Of a stretch of 64,000 bases of DNA, positions 56,601-64,000 are shown one piece after another (within the stretch, counting starts at the first letter, position 1; the number at the start of each line of letters is the position of its first letter). A program made the translations under genes and the position numbers. The stretch covers positions 1,922,001-1,986,000 of the forward strand of contig NC_063018.1 of assembly GCF_020509005.1 (NCBI RefSeq), in the 5' to 3' direction. Source of the DNA: Fulvia fulva (taxonomy: Eukaryota > Ascomycota > Dothideomycetes > Mycosphaerellales > Mycosphaerellaceae). Under the pieces are notes generated by a model that saw only the letters and a list, made by a program, of their open reading frames with translations, ran no database searches and was not told the DNA's origin.

Positions 56601-57013
56601 TCTTCATTCCACCATACCTCATGGGCAACCCGGCCCGACCAGCCTTCAACATAACAAACCTCGACTGGTCTTACGGCAGTTCCCAAACCCTCTCCATCCT
56701 ATCGCAAGGCGCCGGCGGTGCTTTCCGAGTCAGTATGATGGGCGCCGTATCCTCAACACACGGAAACTCCATGGGCCAGAGGAGATTTTTCCTAGCAACG
56801 AGCTGTAGTGGAAGTACCTGTAGAGTGACTGCGCCACCCAACGCGAACGTGTGCCCGCCGGGGTGGTTCCAGCTTTTCTTGCTTGATGGGAAGGGAGTGC
56901 CCAGTAAGGCGATTTGGGGACGAGTGGGAGGCGACCCGGCGTCGTTGGGCAACTGGCCGCAGAATGCGGGATTCACATTGCCGGGTATGACGGCAGTTTC
57001 GAGGTTGTTCTAG
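53625..57013 (+). CDS. secreted WSC-domain glyoxal/galactose oxidase-like copper radical oxidase, one frameshift
   Basis: Exons 53625-53770, 53820-53933, 54056-55180 and 55254-57013 (introns 49, 122 and 73 nt). A signal peptide precedes four WSC carbohydrate-binding modules (YVGCYNDT..., YGCYTDGN..., YAGCYTDT..., YTGCIQDN...), with a Ser/Thr/Ala linker between the second and third. The kelch-type copper radical oxidase domain follows. Expected active-site residues are visible: Cys in VFCAASL, Tyr in FIQYYNEA, Tyr-His in RLYHSES and His in SSTHGNSMGQRR. These enzymes make H2O2 from aldehydes or alcohols at the cell wall. At about 55828 one extra G shifts ...DKLSLI out of frame with EGRWYPSAMILANGS. 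Removing it restores a continuous protein, so this is either an assembly error or a fresh null allele. Confidence 0.8.
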
Positions 57014-57502
57014 GGAAAGCTAGGTGGTGGGATGGTGGTGGTTTCGTTTGAGCGTATAGCGATAGAGCGTGTTTGCGTGCGTTTGTGTCTGATTTCTGGG
57101 TTAGCATGAGATACCATGATAGTCGTGATTAGATAGATAGTAGCCACAGCTAGAAGACGATATTTTCATATGTTAGCAGATGCCCTCTATCAATATGTAG
57201 TTTCAGGACTGGAAGCTGTACGACTTTCGAGGGCGCTCGCCAGGGGAGGTAGCCGGATGGGCAAGAGCTCCACGGTCTCTCGCTCCGTGGGTCACTGATG
57301 TAGCAATATGGTGTAGACATGACTCGTGCAGTGAAAGCGTTTACGCGTGTGTCTCGCTTCCCCGGACTGCCAGATGTCTTGCGACTCAATTCTCATTCGT
57401 GTAACACAATCAAGTGCTCACATTCGATATCTGATCTCGACCAGTCTCTCTGCCTGCTGACTCCAGCTCTACACTTCCACCATACCTGCTCGCAGCACAT
57501 CT
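57014..57502. other. intergenic between convergent genes
   Basis: About 490 bases between the 3' ends of the oxidase and SNU13 genes; 3' untranslated sequence expected, no gene seen. Confidence 0.5.
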
Positions 57503-58035
57503 CTAGATCATCAATCTCTCCACCTTATCCTTGATGCTCCTGATCTGGCCCATCAAATCCGACGCCTCGTTGGTGGTAATCGAAGTTGCAATGACCGGTC
57601 GGGACACACCACAAGCACGGCCGAGAGCCATCTTGCTGGGAACGTAGACGTATGGGACGTTCTTGTCTTCGCAGAGGAGGGGGAGGTGGAGGAGGATGGC
57701 GAGTGGGGTGGTGTCGGCGGCCAGGACGATGACTTCGGCGATACCTCTGTTCAAGGTCTTGGTGGCTTCGTTGGCGCCTTTTTTGGCTTGGCGGTAGTGG
57801 GTTGCTTGCTGTGAGGTGGAAGTGTTAGCTTTGCGCAAGAAGGAAGTGCTATTGCCTCGGGGGCGAAGGGCAGCGCGGGTCTTGGACACTACACCATATT
57901 CTAGACATACCTGGACAAGATCAAGCAGCTCCTGTGTGAGGGCAGCGTCGGCGACGGGCCTGTGGCATGTTAGTAGAAGGCGGTGATAGTGTGCAAGCCC
58001 ATTCGCTCAACGTACCATGCAGCAGATTCGGCCAT
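57503..58035 (-). CDS. SNU13: U4/U6.U5 snRNP and box C/D snoRNP protein Snu13 (15.5K, L7Ae family)
   Basis: Binds kink-turn RNA in U4 snRNA and box C/D snoRNAs. Exons 58035-58016, 57959-57911 and 57808-57503 (introns 56 and 102 nt, with CTAAC branch sites) give 124 residues against 126 in yeast. The first exon is only 20 bases (MAESAAW...), followed by [16 protein letters not shown] and then [20 protein letters not shown] with the RNA-contacting Gly-Ala-Asn-Glu. [19 protein letters not shown] and [17 protein letters not shown] complete the L7Ae fold. Intact and highly conserved, a useful contrast with the broken neighbours. Confidence 0.96.
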
Positions 58036-58307
58036 TTTTGGTGGTGTTTGTCGCGTGAGATAGGCGATTGAGTTGATGTGTCTTGGTCGTTATTGGCTCA
58101 CCCGGTCGGATCACGGCCTTGTGGTAGAGGATGTGCTGGTGAAGATGCTGGTTGTCGCAAAAGTGAACTTCAAGAAATTCGATCGGCAGACTTTCTCTTG
58201 CCGGCGTAAAGTGCTGCCGAGCCGAGACTCGACTGTCATCCAGAACGGCTTGTGTACGTACATGTACTGTAAACACGACCCCACACCATATCTATCCTCC
58301 AGTTGCC

Positions 58308-58990
58308 CTAAAACATCATCCTAACCTTCAACTTATCCCACTCCACAATCTCCTCCCGTCTTCCCACCAACTCCTCCATATCCCACGGACAACTAACATA
58401 CCCTCCCCCCAGCCACTCCCTCCTCTCACTCGCCAACCAACAAATCGTATCTCCCGCAATCTCCGGCTTATGCGGCAACCGCTCCCTCACAGCCTCAGGC
58501 TCCTTCACAGTCATCTGCGTCTTAATCGCACCAGGATTGACACAGAACGCCAGTAGATTTCTGGGCCCGAGTCGAGGATCGAGGCGTAGGGTTCTTGGTG
58601 GGCGGCCTTGTTGATGAGGATGTCGAGATGGCTGCCAAACGCCTTGGAGACGGTTTCTTGGAAGGCTGCTGCGCTTTCGAGCTTGGATATGTCGACGATG
58701 CCGGTGATGATCAAGCGTTCCGAGCGGCCTGCTTCAGTGGCGGGGGCTGTGAGCTGGGAGATGAGCGGCGGGGAGATCTCGTGCAGGTCTGCCAGGGCGA
58801 TGAAGGACGCTCCAGCGCGCGCGAAGGCTAGGGCTGTGGCGTAGCCTACTCCGTCTTCCCATGCTGCACCAGTGATGAGCACACGACGACCAGAAAGATC
58901 TGAAGACAAGGGTGAGATGTGTGAATAGCTGGTGGCGTGAGTTGTGGCTGTGAATTCACGTCGGCCGGCGCGCTGATTGGACTGAGACAT
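58308..58990 (-). pseudogene. short-chain dehydrogenase with internal deletion of the catalytic core
   Basis: The N-terminal half from ATG 58990 has a Rossmann start (RRVLITGAAWEDGVGYATAL), DLHEISPP and LDILINKAAHQEPYAS, and runs to EIYWR. Directly after that, near 58546-58552, the sequence jumps to a late part of an SDR in another frame: CVNPGAIKTQMTVKEPEAV to a Trp/Arg-rich end and a stop at 58308. The 60-70 residues with the catalytic Ser and YxxxK that normally separate these parts are missing, and the frame is shifted. This is a deletion allele, not an active enzyme. Confidence 0.75.
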
Positions 58991-59393
58991 TGTAGTTGTG
59001 CTTGGTACTTCACAAGGCTTTCAAGATGTCAATCTTGAGCGGAGCTCTGTATCAACATGATCACTGGTCACGATCCCGATTTGCGCCAAACGACGAGAAC
59101 AGCCGGGTTCCACTCAATTCCAGTCGGTATGCCTGTTCTTCTGGCACCTTTCTACTCACTGCTCATGGAATTGTGAGTAGGACATACTGTAATCTAGAAA
59201 GTTCACCGGACAAACAGCACGTCGAGAGACCGAGTCATGGCGTGTGCCATGGTATTCCGGTGGATCTTTAGCACTCTTGACCCGTGTGCATCGCATCTTC
59301 GTTCTACACCTGTATATCCAGAAGTGCTTGCTGATCTGGAGCGAGATAAGAAGTACGAGAGCTTCGACATTGGTCGAGGTTGCTGGGTTCGTG
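58991..59393. other. intergenic, no supported gene
   Basis: About 400 bases between the SDR remnant start and the 3' end of the GH31 remnant. Confidence 0.4.
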
Positions 59394-62300
59394 TTATGTT
59401 GGCGTCCCTTTGCATAAGCCTTCCTGCGCCGACCGTCCTCTACTACCACTTCGACCCCCTGAAAGATCAATCTCAAACGGCTCCACGAGACTCGCCATCA
59501 CAGTCCCATTCATCGACCCATCTCCACCAAGCAGCACAACCGCCCGAACCATATTGATCGTCTGATATCCAAACGTCCCACTCGAGCTCAGAGTAGCATC
59601 ACTATACGAAAAATTAATGTACGAGACATCCTCACCAGGCTCCAGAGCTTCACCATCATCCAGGTACAAATAGCCCGTTGCAGTGCCATCCAGATTTGGA
59701 GCCACAAGCAAACGGAAATCCTGCTTCCTCAGCTCCGTCGTCGTGTTCGTCGGGTTGGCTCGTAGAGGTATGATAGCTCCGCTCTTGATGTGTACTGGGA
59801 TTTTGTTCAGGGGTGTGTCGTCGAATGTTTGGGTTGCTCCAGTTCCGCGTAGTGGCTCATAGGTCTCGAAGTCGTAGAAGAGGTCATCGGGGGATGTAGA
59901 CCTCCACACTCATCTTCCCCTCCTCCGTGACGGGGGATACCATAATATCATCCCCAAAGAAGAACTGCGTCTCGATCCCGAAAGTCTCCTCATCTTTCGG
60001 GTAGTTAAAGAACATCGGACTAACAACCGGAACACCCCACACACTCTGCCTATACATCGCCGTATACAAATAATCCAAAAGCATCAACCTCCTCCTAATC
60101 GCCTTCCTCGCCGCATCAGCGACCTCAGGCCACAGGTAAAACTCCTGCGGCTGAGCGCCGACGACTTTGTGGTTGCGGAAGCAAGGGTTCCAGGCTCCGA
60201 GCATGGCCCAACGCGCGCAGAGCTCGATGGTGACGTTCGCGTTGTGGCCGCAGGTGTCGGAGCCGACCATGGGGAACTGGAAGAAGGAGGAGAAGGATGC
60301 CATTTGCCAGATCGAGATGAGGTAGGAGCGCCAGTCGACGTTGTTGTCGCCGAACCAGTGCCCGACTTCGCGGGAGGAGCCCATGTAGGAGGAGCGGGTG
60401 ATTCTGGAAGTGATAGTCAGTGAGGTACGTTGGTTAGTCATGCTAGTAAGACTTACACTAGCGGCCTCTTGTCTGGACTTCGCGAAATCGTGGCCTTTCG
60501 GCTAGTTGAGCTCATCATGGCGCCGAAGAGATTGTGAGTATCGTACTCTGCATACCCACCATCGTGATACACGTTCGTTGGCAGACCTTGATCGCTGAGA
60601 TTGCCCACAGTGCTGTTGATGTTGTACGCAGGGTATGCCAGATCACGCCCCGGGAGTCCCAACATTGAGCCAGATGGGACATCTGGACCTTGTCCCTCTT
60701 CTGGTATCAGCGGTAAGGGAACGTACGGCACTTCAGTCTGATTCGTGCCGGAAGTGGTGATTCGATCATTGACGATTTGCGGGTTCCACATGTCATTGCA
60801 GCCCCCAATCATGATAGTCCTGTTCTCGGTCTCGAAGATATACGAGCCGTCGATGGCATAAGCCCACCTAGGATACTGGTAGGAGACGACAGTATTTGGT
60901 GGAAGCTGCACAACGACAGCATATCCATCTTCAGTCTGGATCGGAAACGCTCGACCATCCTGAGCCCTCCCATTAGTAAGAGCTGAAGCATTGCCAATGA
61001 TCGTAATCCGTTATACATCGCCATTGACCTCAACCGCCACGTTAAATCGCGTATAGCAAACACAAGTCGGCTGCCAGTTCTCCGGCCAGCCAGGGATCTC
61101 ATACGGGCTAGGGATGCGCACAGCGGGCACACGCTCCGGACGCTCCTGGTGGATGCCGTCAAGCGTGGCGTTGCGGCAGGTCGGGTTGCAGAAGTTGGCG
61201 GCTTCGTTCATGTCGATCCACAGTCCATCGATATCGATGCCAGACTCGGCACTGAGGAACTTTGCGAATTCTTCATTCCAGTAGTCTTGCGTCGCTGGGT
61301 TGAACCAGTCTGGGTATATTGACCCACCGCCCCAGACAACACCGGGCACAGCTGTACCATTTGGGAATTTGAAGAAGACATTGCTCTGCACCAGATCCTC
61401 GTACGCGGTATATGTACCCGGACGCCCAGGGATTGAGTCTCTCGGCTGCGTCGGTATTGCAGGCTCAATGATAAACACCGCCTTCTGCTGATGCAAATGT
61501 AGGTAGTCGACGTACTCTCTGACCCTCTCTATCGCCCATCGATCAGGATCCGAAGAGAATGTCTGCTTGCGATACATGTGCTCAATGTCTGTCCACATCG
61601 TCTCCAGTGGTATCTCTGCCACGCTGTAGTTCGCGATAATCTCGGCGGCCTCGAATATGTCGAGCAGACCATATCTGCAGTGGTGCTAGCCAAAGCTCCA
61701 ATATGGCATGATCGTGGAGTGGCCTATGACATCAGCGAACTGTGCAGATGCTTCGCGTGGTGTTGCACCGGTGACGAAGTAGAAGTCGAAGACGCCGCCA
61801 TTAGTGTTGTACTCCAGGTACTGGCCTTGGTCATCGCCATCGAGAATGACTCGCTCTCCATTACTATTGAGATGGTAGACGGCGTGCGTACCATTAGCAC
61901 CGCGATGATCGTAGTATGCTTTGAATGTGCCATAGAGATTACCCTCGGGCAAGAATGATGGCCCAACGTTCCAAAACGGATGCGAATAGCCAGTAGTCGG
62001 CAGACGTAAGGAGTCTGAGTTCTCTCCGAAGCCATAGATATTCGGATCCTGCTATAAACTCGTTCGCATGCGAAGGTACTGGCTCTCAAACACCAGCTTT
62101 TGGCCTGTGGTATCGAACAGCATCTCGCCAGTAGCATTCCTGATCACTGCAAACTCGAATGGGCCTTCGTTCAGTCAAAAGTACAGGTCGCTGTCCGCGT
62201 CGTTCACTGTGCTGTCATCTGGTCGCCACACAACATCTTCGGGTATCTGGTAGACTCGTTGGTCGGCGTCGGATATTCTGACGTGTAGGCGTTGTTTAGC

Positions 62301-62510
62301 TTGATATTCCACCAGCAGACGGAGGTCTTTCAGGTCGTCAGAGTATGCATTGCATGGCTCTCCAGCCAATGTGAGATCAGCAGTGATCGTGCCACTAGTG
62401 CGTCGCACATTCGATGCTCTATAGCCTGGACAGTCTGCGATGCCTTGAGCTGCGACTACCCAAAGCCCTACCGTGGAGGCTAGCAATGCCAACGCGGCTG
62501 TCCTGGCCAT
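59394..62510 (-). pseudogene. secreted GH31 alpha-glucosidase with CBM20-like insert, multiple lesions
   Basis: From ATG 62510 a signal peptide and GH31 N-terminal domain lead to the catalytic nucleophile block GLWIDMNEAANF, the acid/base block GHWFGDNNVDW and the late GDDIMVSPVTEEG. Between nucleophile and acid/base lies a starch-binding-like insert (RFNVAVEVNG ... RITIIGNASAL ... TVVSYQYPRW ... GSYIFETENRTIMIGG). One intron (60404-60456) is well formed. Lesions, all in a continuing frame: TGA at 62175-62177 (DLYF-stop-LNEGPF), TAG at 62052-62054 (TSL-stop-QDPNIYG), TAG at 61686-61688 (WSFG-stop-HHCRYG) and TAA at 61011-61013 inside the insert. One extra C at 59889-59893 shifts VEVYIP away from DDLFYDFETYEPL. 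A full-length secreted maltase that has been dead for some time. Confidence 0.85.
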
Positions 62511-63205
62511 ATTGATATAGTGTCTGCAAGCTCGAGAATGATCGAGCGGCTATCGCGTGCAGCTGCAGCAAGGTGAAGTTATCTATGTCAGTCCTTCAGG
62601 CTAAGTCAGCATAGCAGGATGCATCGAGCTTGGTGAAGCAATCCTCTGCTACACGATAGCGGAGAGTGTCACATCGCATTGATCTTTCTGATGCAGAGGC
62701 ATAGAGTCATGTGAGCAATGACATCGCAAAAGGACAGGTCCCATGCTGATCTTTGCCAGGATCTGACCGAGTCAATCGACCTCCACTTCGGAAGTACCTG
62801 TCGATCATGTTCGAGAGTCGCGATACCGAAGCTAAGACACGAAGAGCCGTGGTCCGGATCAATCATAGCACAAGAAAGCAGTGCCTACCGTAGCGTTTGT
62901 GCGTTGGCCCAAATAGTGTGAAGCTGCTCGATTGTTCACGAGTGATTCCAATGTTGCAGGCTGCAAAGTCCGGCATTGACTTGCATTGCGATCGGTGATG
63001 CATGGGCTTCCTGGCTGTGCCGGAACATATCTTCAGTCTTGATTCCTGCGCTTTCCGCAGTCATGGTAGAGCAGGTCGTTTAAAGAGCTGTCAGCGAGGG
63101 TTATATCGTATCGACAAGAGAGTTGTTGATAAAGGAGGGCTATAAACCAGTTAGCTGAGAAGCAACAACACCGTAGCGAACAAGAACGTGGATGCTCCCA
63201 GGCCA
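62511..63205. other. intergenic, no supported gene
   Basis: About 700 bases between the GH31 remnant start and the 3' end of the last gene; no supported frame. Confidence 0.4.
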
Positions 63206-63676
63206 CTACTCGTCGGGCGTCTCCTTCTCTGCATCTCTCGCCATCCTGTCTTCGTCCTCAATCTTCCTCATCTTCTCTTCCAGTTTCTGCCGCTTGCTGG
63301 CGGTACGCTCCAGCTTTCGCGTCTGCTTATCCTCCGGACTCGCACTCATCTTCTCTCTCAGCACATAGTGCAATAGGCCAACGACGCCGATGCTTGCTTC
63401 GACGCCGCTTACGAATTCCTTGTACGCGGTCTTGATGTGGATCTTCGCGGCAGCATAATGAGTCCGCGCTCGCGCAGCTTGCCGGCGAGTGCGGTGTTGC
63501 TTCTCAGCCTTCTGAGCTTTCTTGTATGCGTCCGAAGTCGTCTCGCGTTCGGTGGTTAGGGCCAGATGGGCAGCGGAGGGTGCATGAGGTATAGGCGGAG
63601 GGGGACTTGCTGGTGTCTCGCCATCGGCGTTGGCGTCAGGCTGGGGAGCCTTCGCCGTTCTCTTGAGAGGTCCCAT
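63206..63676 (-). CDS. hypothetical basic coiled-coil protein
   Basis: A 156-residue frame from ATG 63676 (MGPLKRTAKAPQPDANADGE). The N-terminal 45 residues are Pro/Ala-rich, then helical Lys/Arg/Glu-rich sequence with heptad character (KKAQKAEKQHRTRRQAARARTH without the final residues; RKLERTASKRQKLEEKMRK). A short hydrophobic patch (VGLLHYVL) lies near residue 108. The family is not recognised. Upstream at 63984-63800 a minus-strand frame ends in a perfect GTGAGT donor (about 63804), so a 5' exon, coding or leader, may exist and run toward the window edge. Confidence 0.5.
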   Translation of the reverse strand: MGPLKRTAKAPQPDANADGETPASPPPPIPHAPSAAHLALTTERETTSDAYKKAQKAEKQHRTRRQAARARTHYAAAKIHIKTAYKEFVSGVEASIGVVGLLHYVLREKMSASPEDKQTRKLERTASKRQKLEEKMRKIEDEDRMARDAEKETPDE

Positions 63677-64000
63677 TGTTGGTTGTAGCCTTGATGGTAC
63701 AGATGGTAGTAATGAGATGTGTAGTGGCCGTCTCGTCTTGGTCGGATGCACAGTTGCAGCAGTACGTTGACAATGCCTACCTTCGACTACTGCGTGACTC
63801 ACCTTGTCTTGTTGATGTTGTTGTCGATATCCAGGATCTGTTTGTGGCCCGAGTTCGCGTCTTTGCCAGGCTTACACGCGTCTAGAACTTGGTCGTTTTG
63901 ACACAGGAAGGTAGGGATCGTGCCCAGAATCAGGCTTCCGTGCCATCGCACGTACGCTTCGACCAGGACGCTATACAGCAGCATTCACGCTCACGTTGAC

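Noticed and set aside
1..64000. CRISPR arrays, bacterial insertion sequences, operons or phage genes
   Set aside because: None seen; gene structure with spliceosomal introns is fungal throughout.

Overview
The window is nuclear DNA of a filamentous ascomycete (Pezizomycotina), most likely a dothideomycete. Introns are short (about 47-155 nt, mostly 47-75) with GT...AG ends and CTGAC/CTAAC-like branch sites. The gene set is fungal: acid trehalase, a CAX-type vacuolar exchanger, CorA-like, DUF6604, HET, WSC and glyoxal-oxidase families. Placement below class is inference.

Layout. 1-8 kb: glycine decarboxylase P-protein and secreted acid trehalase (+). 8.3-12.3 kb: a broken DUF6604 gene (-) and a six-span membrane protein (+). 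12.3-18.2 kb: gene-poor, with a tandem pair of small paralogous genes (second copy with an in-frame stop), a 15-bp minisatellite and three tandem tRNA-like elements. 18.2-26.8 kb: vacuolar Ca2+/H+ exchanger, an unknown basic protein, a CorA-like protein and a divergently placed methyltransferase. 27.4-29.5 kb: an AT-rich island at the 5' end of a decayed type-B carboxylesterase. 29.8-36.5 kb: a tail-anchored-looking membrane protein, a TDA3-like FAD oxidoreductase divergent from an SDR, an acidic repeat protein and NC2-beta. 36.5-41 kb: a HET relic, little else, then a single-pass surface-type protein. 41.7-49.3 kb: a UFD1-like/AZUL protein, a 71-residue cysteine-rich secreted protein rebuilt here from three tiny exons, a UMTA/LaeA-like methyltransferase and an F-box-like protein. 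49.5-62.5 kb: a broken amidase, a four-WSC glyoxal oxidase with one frameshift, intact SNU13, an SDR lacking its catalytic core, and a GH31 alpha-glucosidase carrying a starch-binding-like insert and several stops. 63 kb: a small coiled-coil protein.

Main theme. Core genes (GCV2, exchanger, CorA-like, NC2-beta, UFD1-like, SNU13) read through cleanly. At least eight accessory or secreted-enzyme genes carry in-frame stops, single-base indels or internal deletions. That is either selective gene decay or, for the single-base indels, assembly error. The most interesting new items are the cysteine-rich secreted protein, the tRNA-like tandem array and the duplicated small gene family.
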